41,404 nucleotides of DNA from Thermodesulfobacteriota bacterium (lineage in GTDB: Bacteria > Desulfobacterota > WTBG01 > CAIYCZ01 > CAIRTM01): NCBI GenBank assembly GCA_028278025.1, contig JANQFE010000118.1, positions 1 through 41,404 on the forward strand, in the 5' to 3' direction. Below, in pieces: positions 16,996 to 25,728 of the stretch. How positions within the stretch are numbered: the stretch's first letter is position 1; every line of letters starts with the position of its first letter. Made by a program: the position numbers and the translations under genes. Under the pieces are notes generated by a model, which saw only the letters and a program-made list of their open reading frames with translations, ran no database searches and was not told the origin of the DNA.

Positions 16996-17865
16996 TCATT
17001 CCTTCAGTGGGTGAATCGTCGCATAGCCCTTTTCAAAGATAATGTGCTGACCCGCATCGCTTAAGATCCAATCGAGGTACTCCTTAACTTTTCCGGCTGG
17101 TTGTCCCGCAGTATACATCATGAGGGGCCGGGCGATGGGGTAGGTACCATCTGTTGCTGTTTTTACTGATGGCATTACAGAGGTGCCGTTTTTATCCAAG
17201 ATGGGCACCATTTTGACGTTACCTGTTGCATAGGCAAGTCCGCTGTATCCTATAGCCCCGGGAGTTTTTTGGACCAGATCAACCACATCTTTAGAACCAT
17301 GCATGTCCAGTGATCCTAATTTATACTCGCGGCCTTTACCCAGGACAGCTATCTTGAAATATGCATACGTTCCGGAATTGTTTTGGCGACTTACGCGGAC
17401 AATTTTACCATCTTCAGCTTCCGGTATTTGGATGCCTAACTGTGACCAGTTGTCAATCTTGCCACCTTCGCCATAAATCTCAGCAAGCTGCTCAATAGTA
17501 AAAGATTTAATCGGGTTATCCTTATGAACATAAACTGCAAGAGCATCGTAACCGACTACCCATTTAACGGGTTCAACCCCCTTCACTTTGGCTTGCTCAA
17601 TTTCCTTAGGTTTCATTTGACGACTTGCGTTGGCAATATCCACTGTACCGTTAATAAGTGCGGAGATTCCTGTTCCGGATCCGCCGCCGGCAACTGCGAT
17701 GGCCACAGAGGGATCAACATTTTTATATTGTTCAGCCCATGCCTGGGCAACATTTACAAGCGTGTCGGACCCCTTATTCTGAATTACCTCTCGCGATGAA
17801 CCGCGACCACAAGAACAAATAGACAATACTAAGATGATAAAAAATAAAAAATTCGTGATTTTCAT
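16996..17865 (-). CDS. pstS: Phosphate-binding lipoprotein PstS
   Basis: The solute-binding protein of the phosphate importer, 289 residues. The N-terminus is a lipoprotein-type signal (MKITNFLFFIILVLSICSC), with lipidation at C17 or, more likely, C19. Phosphate-contacting segments are KGSDTL (31-36), GGGSGTGI (60-67) and DIANASR (76-82); SRQNNSGTY and PGAIGYSGLAY follow. The ATG at 17865 is chosen because GGAAGGAG lies about 9 bp upstream and the signal begins there; the open frame upstream is part of the leader. It is the first gene of the operon and lies directly downstream of the 11-bp repeat array. Confidence 0.94.
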   Translation of the reverse strand: MKITNFLFFIILVLSICSCGRGSSREVIQNKGSDTLVNVAQAWAEQYKNVDPSVAIAVAGGGSGTGISALINGTVDIANASRQMKPKEIEQAKVKGVEPVKWVVGYDALAVYVHKDNPIKSFTIEQLAEIYGEGGKIDNWSQLGIQIPEAEDGKIVRVSRQNNSGTYAYFKIAVLGKGREYKLGSLDMHGSKDVVDLVQKTPGAIGYSGLAYATGNVKMVPILDKNGTSVMPSVKTATDGTYPIARPLMMYTAGQPAGKVKEYLDWILSDAGQHIIFEKGYATIHPLKE

Positions 17866-17950
17866 GCTTTTAACTCCTTCCATAACTAAGGTTATGCCGA
17901 AACTCATTGCCGGCACAACAGGATCGAGCGAGGCTAACGGCACCTGTGAA

Positions 17951-18005
17951 ATTAACCAATAATTAACTTTAAATTAACCAAATGTTAACACAGAACTAAC
18001 TATAC
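17951..18005 (-). promoter_or_regulatory. Pho-box-like array of five 11-bp direct repeats
   Basis: Five consecutive units of exactly 11 bp start at 17951, 17962, 17973, 17984 and 17995. On the plus strand each begins ATTAAC (three times), GTTAAC or ACTAAC, followed by five AT-rich bases. Read toward pstS (minus strand) this is TTAA[CT] repeated every 11 bp. PhoB and PhoP sites are built from 7-bp and 6-bp direct repeats with an 11-bp period (TTAACA-N5 in the Bacillus form). The nearest unit is 86 bp from the pstS start codon. Strong candidate for phosphate-starvation control; the regulator gene is not in the window. Confidence 0.75.
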
Positions 18006-18120
18006 TTAAAAATGCTGCTAAAATCGAGTAGTTTTTTGTTGTTGAGCGCTATTTTCTTGTTTGATGGTGGTTGCGGTTCAATACCATACACCCATGTGGT
18101 AGTAAGGGTATTGTATTATT
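18006..18120. other. Spacer between the Pho-box array and hairpin element B
   Basis: No gene is seen. A 7-bp hairpin (CAATACC 18079-18085, GGTATTG 18107-18113) is the only structure. Confidence 0.3.
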
Positions 18121-18313
18121 AGAGCATTTTGCAAAAAAGCGTAGCCTCACAGGTGAGCACTGCACATGCTGATGCGGTTCGACCGCCTGCGGCTATGTGC
18201 TCGCTGGAATATCCGGAGGTTACTATATCGTCCATTGCTCGCACCGCCGCAGCTGTTCTTACCACATCAGCATGTGCAGTGCTCAAGGGCTATAGGAAAA
18301 AGGGAAATGCTCT
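18121..18313. repeat. Hairpin element, copy B
   Basis: A 193-bp copy bounded by AGAGCATTTT and AAATGCTCT with a T before and an A after, between the end of the deacetylase gene and the pstS promoter. The core word GCCTGCGGCTATGTGCTCGC pairs imperfectly with TTGCTCGCACCGCCGCAGC on the other side of a central TATATC region, so the whole element folds as one long stem. Arms and core have the same relative orientation as copy C. Confidence 0.85.
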
Positions 18314-18456
18314 AGCTTCATGATTTATATAACATGCACCGACCTTACATGAAGCTGTTCGAGGAAGGTATCTGCGGGGTTGATTTTATTGATATGCAAG
18401 CAGCTTTGAAAAGACAGGGGACCATGCCTATAACATAGGCCAGTCAATTTCAGAGA

Positions 18457-19278
18457 TCAGGTAGTGGCCTGCTGGGTGTATACCACCTCGGAGGCATTGA
18501 CGATACTGCAACAGGAGTCATCAAGCCCGTCCAAAAACTCTGCAAGGGCACTTACCGTTTCTGGTCTGGGATGCCCGATACCAATAGCATAGCCATAATT
18601 GAGGGCATATTTTTTGAGCTTTTGCAGCTGTAGGCAGATGTAGTCTTTATCCACCCGGTTGTCAATAAAGACATCTCTGAACCCGGCAATCATGTCCAGA
18701 TCGCGCGCGGTGTCAAAGGCAATGGAGTTTCGGGACGTAAAACTGTCAATAAAAAAGAGGCTTCTTTCCCTGAAGACCGTTAAAGCATCCTGTGTTTTTT
18801 CGCGTGATTCGGTAAAGCGCGAACCCATGTGGTTGTTTACCCCGGCGGTAAAGGGGAAGCTGGAAAGATTCTCTTCTATAATCGTGCAGATTTCATCGGC
18901 TTTATGGGACAGGTACAGGGCCCCGGGGCCTGGGTCAATTAATTGATTGCAGGGTTCCATCGGCTGATGCAGCATAATTTCATGACCGGCAGAATGCAGT
19001 TTTTCTGCCAGCCTTGCAGAGTATCTGAGGCGGGGCAAGATAGAAAAGGTAATGGGCACACCGAGCTCTAAAAACGGCAGAACCCGCGTAGCATTATAGC
19101 CCACATCATCAATTATAATTGCTAGGCGGGCATGAGCAGGAACTGTATCTGAAGTTTTTATCTGAGGCTGGGCAAGTGCGCTTACCAGCGGGCATGTCCC
19201 TATCAGTGATCCGGCCGCACCTGCTGCGGTTTTTATTAAAAAATCTCTTCTGGAACAGCTTTTATGGTTTTTAGACAT
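18457..19278 (-). CDS. Divergent polysaccharide deacetylase family protein with Tat signal
   Basis: A 273-residue protein of the divergent polysaccharide deacetylase (YibQ-like) family. Family landmarks are LAIIIDDVGYN (about 52-62), PITFSILP (75-82), GHEIMLHQPMEP (98-109) and GVNNHMGSRF (146-155), with IGIGHPRPET near the end. The N-terminus SCSRRDFLIKTAAGAAGS is a twin-arginine signal, so a folded protein is probably exported to the periplasm. The family keeps the deacetylase barrel, but its substrate (peptidoglycan or another glycan) is not established. No glycan genes are adjacent. The region upstream (19279-19480) is AT-rich with no gene. Confidence 0.85.
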   Translation of the reverse strand: MSKNHKSCSRRDFLIKTAAGAAGSLIGTCPLVSALAQPQIKTSDTVPAHARLAIIIDDVGYNATRVLPFLELGVPITFSILPRLRYSARLAEKLHSAGHEIMLHQPMEPCNQLIDPGPGALYLSHKADEICTIIEENLSSFPFTAGVNNHMGSRFTESREKTQDALTVFRERSLFFIDSFTSRNSIAFDTARDLDMIAGFRDVFIDNRVDKDYICLQLQKLKKYALNYGYAIGIGHPRPETVSALAEFLDGLDDSCCSIVNASEVVYTQQATT

Positions 19279-19480
19279 TTCTTTACGATTTTAGGGACAG
19301 TATTCGCTTTAACTTTATCCGAAAGTATTTTACATTTTTTTTAAGCTACAACCAATTAGGGCTGAAGTCAAGAAAATACATATATTGTAGAAAATAATTC
19401 TTTATTATAAACAATTATTTCTAAATATACAAAACATCGCCCACATTACCTTTAGTAGCATAAATATTATCGGCTTGTTA

Positions 19481-21442
19481 TTAAAATAACTTCATCTGCT
19501 TGGATGGGGACTTTCTATTTTTCCGAGAAGGATTTTTGTGCTGTTTATTGGTAAAAGCCGGCGGTATATCATTTAAAAAAACAGATGGAGTCATTTTTTT
19601 CCGTTCACCAAACAGAAACCTGTTTTGGGCATGCAGCAGATACAGTTTTTCTTTTGCGCGGGTCATGCCGACATAAAAGAGGCGCCGCTCTTCTTCATCA
19701 TTTTCCAGCCCCCCAGGCTGTTCAAGCCGGTAAGGAAAAAGTCCGTCTTCCAGGCCGAGGATAAACACAACGGGAAACTCAAGGCCCTTGGCCCCATGTA
19801 CGGTCATTAAGGTTACCGCCTCCCCCCGGGTCGTAAAGGTTTCTCCGTCCTTTAACAAAGATATTTTATTGAGAAAGGCGGGTATACCCTTTGCGGCAGG
19901 TCCGTGGCAAAAGGGCATCGCCGAGGTGATCAGTTCAAGCAGCTTGTCATGCGTATCGGTTTCAGCGGTAAACATTTGCTCCCAAAATTCTCTGATTAGT
20001 TTGTCAAGAGAGATTACCGAGCTTTGTTTAATGAGACCGGTGAGCAGGTCCATAAACGCTTTCAGACGAACACCGGGATGCCGGGGCTGTTCAGATGCGA
20101 AGCAGATATCCAGCAGCACGTTAAAAAGCGAGCAGCCCTTACGAGCAGCCTCTAATGAAAGCTTTTCAGTTGTTTTGGGACCTATAGCACTGGAGGAGGC
20201 TGTCAGGATTTCAGCCAGGGCAAGATCATTATGGGGGTTTTGGATAACCTCAAGAAAGTCTATTACGGGTTTTATTTCAGGCTCTTCGTACAGCAGGCGC
20301 GTTGTAGCAACCTCTACGGGAATACCCTTTTGCTGCAGGGCTTTTTTAAGCTGACGGCCCTGGGTATGCAGACGGTACAGAACGGCAATATCACTGAACC
20401 CCCTGACATACTCTTCCTGCTCACTGCTCATGGTTTCAAAGCGGGTGCCCCCTAAAAGGCGCTCAATTTCCCGTGCAACAAAGGCTGCTTCCTGTATTTC
20501 ATCCGGCACGTGCCATATTTCAATTGCAGCTCCAGGGGTTCTGGTAGCATGCAGTTCTTTTTCAACGCGCTGTTTATTGTGTTTGATTACCTGTTGGGCT
20601 GCACTGATGATAGTCTTTGTAGAGCGATAATTCTGCTCCAGGTAGATTACCTGGGCACCTGGAAAATCATTTTGAAAATTGAAAAAATTTTCTACCAGGG
20701 CTCCCCTAAAAGCATAAATGGCCTGGTCGGCATCGCCGACAGCACAAATGTTTTGCAGCGGCGAGCTCAGGCTTCGCAGCAGACTGTATTGAGCGGCATT
20801 TATGTCCTGATATTCATCAACCGAAATATGGGAAAACCGGGAGTGAAGTTCTGCGGTAATTGCCGGCACGGTCCTGAAAAGCTCCAGTGTTTTAATGATG
20901 AGGTCTTCGAAATCCAGCAGGTTTTGGCGTTCAAGCATTTCCTGATAGGCCCGGCACAGCGGGGTGGTTTTTTCATAAGAGACCAGAGCATTTTTTTCAT
21001 TGGAGATGTGAAGCCCGTACTTTCTGGGGGAAGCACTGCCGGATTCATCAGGGAATGTATTAACAAGGTTTTTAATAATGCTCAGGCGGTCCGGGGGAGA
21101 AATGATTGTAAAGTCGGCCGGAAGGTTTATGTTGCTGCCGTAGCTGCGCAGGATATCATAACACAACGAATGAATTGTTCCGATCCGCATGGCAGAGAGG
21201 TCAAGGCCGTCATGACACAGACTGGTGATCCTCTGGCGCATTTCTTCAGCAGCTTTTGTGGTAAAAGTAATGGCCAGCATGTTTTCCGGCGGCACGTCCG
21301 CCCGGGCAACAAGGTATGCCAGACGGTACACCAGCGTGCGGGTTTTACCGGTTCCGGCCCCGGCAACGACCAGCAGCGGGCCGCTGACTGTCCGGGCTAC
21401 CAGTTTCTGGGCGGGGTTAAGAGCATCTAACAGGTCGGGCAT
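19481..21442 (-). CDS. UvrD/PcrA-type superfamily 1 helicase
   Basis: An ATP-dependent 3'-5' DNA helicase of about 653 residues. Motifs in order are Walker A AGAGTGKT (27-34), ITFTTKAAEEM (Ia), VDEYQDINAAQ (II), GDADQAIYAFRGA (III), LEQNYRST (IV), LMTVHGAKGLEF (V) and RLFYVGMTRAKEKLY (VI). It is shorter than E. coli UvrD, mostly in the 2B region and C-terminal tail. The protein ends KQMKLF, which fits a bacterial sliding-clamp-binding pentapeptide. The ATG at 21442 starts the conserved region; a TTG at 21451 would add three residues and has AGGA just before it. It lies 50-60 bp downstream of the endonuclease Q-like gene, with which it probably acts. Confidence 0.9.
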   Translation of the reverse strand: MPDLLDALNPAQKLVARTVSGPLLVVAGAGTGKTRTLVYRLAYLVARADVPPENMLAITFTTKAAEEMRQRITSLCHDGLDLSAMRIGTIHSLCYDILRSYGSNINLPADFTIISPPDRLSIIKNLVNTFPDESGSASPRKYGLHISNEKNALVSYEKTTPLCRAYQEMLERQNLLDFEDLIIKTLELFRTVPAITAELHSRFSHISVDEYQDINAAQYSLLRSLSSPLQNICAVGDADQAIYAFRGALVENFFNFQNDFPGAQVIYLEQNYRSTKTIISAAQQVIKHNKQRVEKELHATRTPGAAIEIWHVPDEIQEAAFVAREIERLLGGTRFETMSSEQEEYVRGFSDIAVLYRLHTQGRQLKKALQQKGIPVEVATTRLLYEEPEIKPVIDFLEVIQNPHNDLALAEILTASSSAIGPKTTEKLSLEAARKGCSLFNVLLDICFASEQPRHPGVRLKAFMDLLTGLIKQSSVISLDKLIREFWEQMFTAETDTHDKLLELITSAMPFCHGPAAKGIPAFLNKISLLKDGETFTTRGEAVTLMTVHGAKGLEFPVVFILGLEDGLFPYRLEQPGGLENDEEERRLFYVGMTRAKEKLYLLHAQNRFLFGERKKMTPSVFLNDIPPAFTNKQHKNPSRKNRKSPSKQMKLF

Positions 21443-21500
21443 AGTAAACAAGCATCCTGGAATGTCTGAAATACGGATTACATGTTTTACAGTCGGGCTG

Positions 21501-22781
21501 TTAAAACAGGCTCAGCTGCTTTCGGTTTTTTTCTCCGGGTTTAAAAATACGCACAACGCCATACTTACCATCATAGCCTGGGGTAACATCGATACTGCCG
21601 GCGCGTATTTTGCCCAGAGCTTCTGCAAGCACATCATATCCTGCCTGTTGCAGGTCGGCAAGGGGACAGGTCCTGAGGATATACAGCTCACTGCCAAACC
21701 GCTCAAGCAGCTTTAGATATTCGCGTGATACCTTCTTGGAGGTATCGCCAACCTCATGGATTTCACCAAGTATTTCCATCAAAGGGATAAGACTCTCAAA
21801 ATTAAATGCGTCCCGGGGTCTGAAGCCCTGGTTTCTGTCAGAAAGTGCTTTTACGCGATGCATTACACCTACGGTAACTTTCCGGCCGCATTCAGGACAC
21901 CTGCCTGCGTGGGACAGGGTTTCCTCCGGGGTCAGCCGTATACTGCATGTCCGGTGACCGTCATAGTGATATTTGCCCTCTTCAGGGAAAAATTCGATCG
22001 TGCCCTGAAATCCTGCGGTATTTTTATGGCGCAGGGCTGACATCATGTCAAAATAGGACAAATCACAGGTAAAAATATTTGCCTCCCGGGCCAGCTTGGA
22101 GGGTGAATGGGCATCAGAGTTTGAAACGAGCACAAAATCATCAAGCCCTGAGAGCATCCAATTCATGGCGGGATCCGAAGAAAGGCCGGTTTCAAGGGCA
22201 AAGATATGAGGGGTCAATTCCTCGAAGCACTCGCTGATACTGTCGAAACCACTTGCCGCTCCCAGCACTGAAAAATGGGGCGTCCAGATATGGGCCGGGA
22301 TAAGAACATTATGTGCTGATGCGTCAAGGGTCAGCTGTAAAAGCTGCTTACAGTCAAGCCCCAAAATAGGACGGCCGTCTGATTGTATGTTGCCTATTTC
22401 CTGTAAAGCAGCATTGAGCTTTCCTGCAGAAAGAAAATCAGGGGCCAGGATCAGGCTATGGACTTTACGGGTTTTTTCAGCTTTTTTATAAATAGTGCTT
22501 ATTTCAACGCTCAGCATAAACCGTACCGGTAAACGACAGGAAGCGGGCACCTCGTTTTCGGTATGGGCACAATATTCAGCTTTAAGTTTAAACAGACCGG
22601 GCTCGGCCGGTTCAAGTTTTTTCTGAAGTTCGGCAAACCATTTCGGATGGGTAAAGTCACCAGTACCGATCACACTGAGACCTTTAAGCTGGGCCCAGGT
22701 GTGGAGATTTTCAAGATTCATGTTTTTGCTTGTTGCCCTGGAAAGGTAGGAATGGATATGAAGGTCAGCAATAAATTCCAT
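21501..22781 (-). CDS. Endonuclease Q-like PHP-domain DNA repair protein
   Basis: A 426-residue member of the TIGR00375/endonuclease Q family, enzymes that nick DNA 5' of deaminated bases. The PHP metal site begins with ADLHIHSYLSRATS (D6, H8, H10) and continues with GTGDFTHP, VEIS, PAHIWTPH and SNSDAHSPSKL. A zinc-binding segment follows (GHRTC near 275-279 with CPECG at 295-299), then VGVMHRVKAL. The C-terminus is KQLSLF, a near-ideal beta-clamp-binding motif, matching the clamp interaction reported for the family. It is immediately upstream of the UvrD helicase gene on the same strand. No Shine-Dalgarno sequence is seen. Confidence 0.85.
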   Translation of the reverse strand: MEFIADLHIHSYLSRATSKNMNLENLHTWAQLKGLSVIGTGDFTHPKWFAELQKKLEPAEPGLFKLKAEYCAHTENEVPASCRLPVRFMLSVEISTIYKKAEKTRKVHSLILAPDFLSAGKLNAALQEIGNIQSDGRPILGLDCKQLLQLTLDASAHNVLIPAHIWTPHFSVLGAASGFDSISECFEELTPHIFALETGLSSDPAMNWMLSGLDDFVLVSNSDAHSPSKLAREANIFTCDLSYFDMMSALRHKNTAGFQGTIEFFPEEGKYHYDGHRTCSIRLTPEETLSHAGRCPECGRKVTVGVMHRVKALSDRNQGFRPRDAFNFESLIPLMEILGEIHEVGDTSKKVSREYLKLLERFGSELYILRTCPLADLQQAGYDVLAEALGKIRAGSIDVTPGYDGKYGVVRIFKPGEKNRKQLSLF

Positions 22782-23081
22782 GTAATTGATTCAATGCTTG
22801 GGTATTTGAATTTATTTATGTTGTTGCCGCACTATTTATTTTTACAGCATGCAGTACCGTGATTTAACACTTTGGCACCCTGATACTGTATCACATAGTA
22901 GGCACTGTTCAATAAAAAAGTTCTATTTTGGTTGACTTATCACAAAACTGCTGCTAAAAATATTTACATAGATATTACAATAAGATACCTTTGAAACAGC
23001 ACCTGATGGAAGACCCTTATCATTATAAGAATCTGCTACGTCCCTACCGTAATCACCTGAAACTCTTTATCCAAAAAAAAG
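22782..23081. other. Divergent intergenic region, no gene supported
   Basis: 300 bp of AT-rich sequence between the endonuclease Q-like gene and the first CNNM gene. A 30-codon open frame starting MEDPYHYKN at 23006 overlaps the next gene by about 17 bp, but has no ribosome-binding site and no recognisable family. Promoters in both directions are expected; none stands out. Confidence 0.3.
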
Positions 23082-24125
23082 ATGGGCTTTTATATTAAGA
23101 TAGCTGCGATTATTATCCTGCTGTTTTTATCAGGCTTTTTTTCTTCTTCTGAAACGGCTTTTTTTTCACTCAGCAAAGTTAAACTGCGGCGCAAACAGCT
23201 GCACTCCAGTTCGGGCTTTAAACACATTCTGGCGCTGCTTAAGGCCCCGAGCACGTTTCTTTCCACGGTGCTTATCGGCAATGAGCTGGTCAATATATCC
23301 ATTTCGGTTGTCGCAGCAGCACTGGTGTATTCTATTGCCAAAGATGTGTTCAGTGACAGGCTGCTTCCTTTTGTTTCCATGGCACTGACAGTGCCTGTCC
23401 TGCTGCTTTTCGGAGAGATTATACCAAAAACCATTGCCGTAAAATTTCCCGAAAAGATAGCCCGCATCAATGCTTACCCTCTGCATCTTTTTTCTGTGAG
23501 TATAGCACCGCTACGCAACGGATGTAATCGGGCCGCAAAAATATTTATAAGCCTTTTTGTGAAGGATCCCACCAGGCAGCCGGTCGATTCGGTAACTATT
23601 GATGAGGATATTTTTAAGTCAATGGTGGATACCGGCAGCAAAGAAGGTACCATAGATCCCGGTGAGCGCGTCCTGATTCACCGGACCTTTCGTTTAGATG
23701 ATATCAACATCTCCCAGATCATGACACCCCTTGATCATATTGTAGCCCTGCCGTTGCATACCAGTGAGAAAGAGTTCATGCAGATTATTGAGACAGAGAA
23801 ATTCTCCCGTTACCCTGTGTATGCAGAAAGCATTGATCACGTTATTGGTTTTGTGCATGCTAAAGACCTGTTGCGGCTGCAGATACCGGAAATGGGCACA
23901 CAGCCATTTGTACTTAAGTCTATTATGCGTAAGCCGACCTACGTGACTTCCAGCAGGAATGCCTTATCGGTTTTTCTACAGTTTCAGCGAAACAAAACAC
24001 ATATCGGGATAGTCTTAGACAATAAGGGCAATACGGCGGGGATAGTAACATTAGAGGATATACTGGAAGAGCTGGTCGGTGAAATAAAAGACGAGACCGA
24101 CATGGAGGAAAGCTCCGGTGACTGA
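23082..24125 (+). CDS. CNNM/DUF21 and CBS-pair membrane protein, short form
   Basis: An inner-membrane protein of the CNNM (DUF21, HlyC/CorC) family, 347 residues. The first helix (about 5-24) is followed by the conserved FFSSSETAFFSLSK segment, then two or three more membrane segments with GNELVNIS and FGEIIPKT. A CBS pair spans about 200-335 (IMTPLDHIVALP, FSRYPVYAES, GIVTLEDILEELVGEI). The C-terminal CorC/HlyC domain is absent, unlike in the next gene. Family members are linked to Mg2+/Co2+ transport or membrane integrity. Its stop overlaps the GTG start of the following gene by 8 bp, so the two are coupled and may form a hetero-oligomer. Confidence 0.88.
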   Translation: MGFYIKIAAIIILLFLSGFFSSSETAFFSLSKVKLRRKQLHSSSGFKHILALLKAPSTFLSTVLIGNELVNISISVVAAALVYSIAKDVFSDRLLPFVSMALTVPVLLLFGEIIPKTIAVKFPEKIARINAYPLHLFSVSIAPLRNGCNRAAKIFISLFVKDPTRQPVDSVTIDEDIFKSMVDTGSKEGTIDPGERVLIHRTFRLDDINISQIMTPLDHIVALPLHTSEKEFMQIIETEKFSRYPVYAESIDHVIGFVHAKDLLRLQIPEMGTQPFVLKSIMRKPTYVTSSRNALSVFLQFQRNKTHIGIVLDNKGNTAGIVTLEDILEELVGEIKDETDMEESSGD

Positions 24126-25395
24126 TATCCTTCTCGGTTTAGGGGTTATTGTTTTCTGCATAGTCTGTGAAGGTTTCTTTTCAGGAACAGAGACGGCGAT
24201 GGTTTCCCTTGACCGCTCACGCATTAAAACGCTTGCCGACAAGGGCTCTAAAGCTGCTCTGCTTATACATAATCTGCTTGAAAGGCCGGAGCAGTTTTTC
24301 TCAACGACGCTGCTCGGCACCAATATGGTTGTGGTTCTCAGCAATGCCGTAGCTACCCTGATGGTGATAGAGCACATTGGTATTCAGTATGAATATCTAA
24401 CCATCATGTTCATGTCCCCCCTGATACTTGTTTTTGGCGAAATTGTACCCAAAACAGTGTATCGCTACCATGCGGAGCGCATTGCCCTGCGTATCATTTT
24501 GCCCTTTAAAGTAATAGCAGTGATATTTTATCCATGTGTCGTGGTTTTTTCCTGGCTGACCAGACTGCTGGTGAGCCCCTTTGGTCTTGAGAGCAGAGAG
24601 CTTCGCCCCCACACCACCCGTGAAGATATCGAGAACTATCTTGACATGTGGGATATTAACAGCAGACTCAGGACGGCTGAAAAAAAGATGATTGAGCGCA
24701 TATTTGATTTTGCAGAAACCGAAGTCGATGACATTATGATCCGACTGGTAAACATAGAGGCCGTGGAAATCAGTGACGACCTTGAAAAGGCAGTGAGTCT
24801 TGCCCAGAGAACAGGCTATTCACGGATACCAGTATATGGCGGCGAGGCCTATAATATGATAGGCATTTTGCATGCTTTTGACCTGCTGGTTGCACAGGGC
24901 AAGATGCAGACCATCAAGGACGTCATGCGCCCGGCCCGCTACGTGCCCAACAGTATGCCTATCGATGAATTGTTGAAGCAGATGCAAACAGAAGGAATAA
25001 GCATTGCAGTAGTTGTTAATGAATATGGGGGCACTATCGGCATCATTACTATTGAAGATATCCTGGAGGAGATTGTAGGTGAAATATATGATGAATATGA
25101 CAAGGAGGAAAGTCATGTTTTGAGAATCGGCAAGAACAAATATCTTATTAATGCACGCATGGAGATAGATGAGCTCAATGAACGTCTTAACCTGGAATTG
25201 CCCAAGGATGACTATGAAACAGTTGCCGGTTTTATGCTGAAACAGATGGAAAAGATTCCCAAAACCGGCGAAAGCTTCCAATATGATCATGTTACCTTCA
25301 CGGTAAAACAGGCCGACCGGCGTTCCATAAAGCAGGTATCTATTATTATTACTGCCCCCCCAAAAAAGGCCGGCAGTGAGAGTGAAAACCAATAA
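24118..25395 (+). CDS. CNNM/DUF21, CBS-pair and CorC-domain membrane protein
   Basis: A full-length HlyC/CorC-family protein of 425 residues starting at a GTG inside the end of the previous gene. The membrane domain has GFFSGTETAMVSLDRSR and FGEIVPKTVYRY. The CBS pair (about 200-325) includes MIRLVNIEAVEI, GYSRIPVYGG and GIITIEDILEEIVGEI. The C-terminal CorC/HlyC transporter-associated domain (about 335-415) includes YLINARMEIDELNE and YETVAGFMLKQM. Function within the family is probably divalent-cation handling; direction of transport and ion are not readable here. The tandem pair with unequal C-termini suggests a two-subunit membrane complex. Confidence 0.9.
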   Translation: MTDILLGLGVIVFCIVCEGFFSGTETAMVSLDRSRIKTLADKGSKAALLIHNLLERPEQFFSTTLLGTNMVVVLSNAVATLMVIEHIGIQYEYLTIMFMSPLILVFGEIVPKTVYRYHAERIALRIILPFKVIAVIFYPCVVVFSWLTRLLVSPFGLESRELRPHTTREDIENYLDMWDINSRLRTAEKKMIERIFDFAETEVDDIMIRLVNIEAVEISDDLEKAVSLAQRTGYSRIPVYGGEAYNMIGILHAFDLLVAQGKMQTIKDVMRPARYVPNSMPIDELLKQMQTEGISIAVVVNEYGGTIGIITIEDILEEIVGEIYDEYDKEESHVLRIGKNKYLINARMEIDELNERLNLELPKDDYETVAGFMLKQMEKIPKTGESFQYDHVTFTVKQADRRSIKQVSIIITAPPKKAGSESENQ

Positions 25396-25470
25396 ATTTG
25401 ATTGCAATTGGCCTCTAAAATATATAAAACATACAGCAGGCGCTGAAACAATTTTTGGGAAGTCTCTACT

Positions 25471-25704
25471 ATGCAAACCTTTAAAATAGTAGCCCTGCTT
25501 GTTCTGCTGGGGCTTGTGGCAGTTTTTACGTTTCAAAACACGGAAGTCATTGAGGTTACCCTGCTTGCCTGGTCAGTATCCATGTCAGTGTCGCTCATGC
25601 TGCTGGCAACGCTCTTTACCGGTATTTTACTAGGGCTGTTTGTTTCGCTGTTGAATGTACGCAAGAAAAATAAAAAAAGGGGGCTATCAACGAATAACCA
25701 ATAA
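25471..25704 (+). CDS. LapA-domain (DUF1049) small membrane protein
   Basis: A 77-residue protein with two transmembrane segments (about 4-20 and 40-62) separated by the conserved FQNTEVIEVTLLAW turn, then a basic tail LNVRKKNKKR. This is the LapA/DUF1049 pattern; E. coli LapA helps control lipopolysaccharide assembly. It precedes another one-helix protein on the same strand by 24 bp and probably shares its transcript with the CNNM genes. Confidence 0.82.
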   Translation: MQTFKIVALLVLLGLVAVFTFQNTEVIEVTLLAWSVSMSVSLMLLATLFTGILLGLFVSLLNVRKKNKKRGLSTNNQ

Positions 25705-25728
25705 TCATTATAAACAGAGGAGAATTGC

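Noticed and set aside
17951..18005. Direct repeats considered as a CRISPR or tandem satellite
   Set aside because: Units are 11 bp without spacers and sit upstream of pstS; a Pho-type operator explains them better.
16774..18320. Hairpin copies A and B as the ends of one composite transposon carrying pstS
   Set aside because: The segment between them holds only pstS and its operator, which belong to the operon, and a third copy lies far away alone. Independent insertions are simpler.
20510..21430. A 306-codon open frame antisense to the UvrD helicase
   Set aside because: The helicase motifs on the other strand are complete, and the antisense product has no recognisable domain.
23006..23098. 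A 30-codon frame (MEDPYHYKN start) before the first CNNM gene
   Set aside because: No Shine-Dalgarno sequence, no family, and it overlaps the start of a certain gene. It could be a leader peptide, but nothing supports translation.
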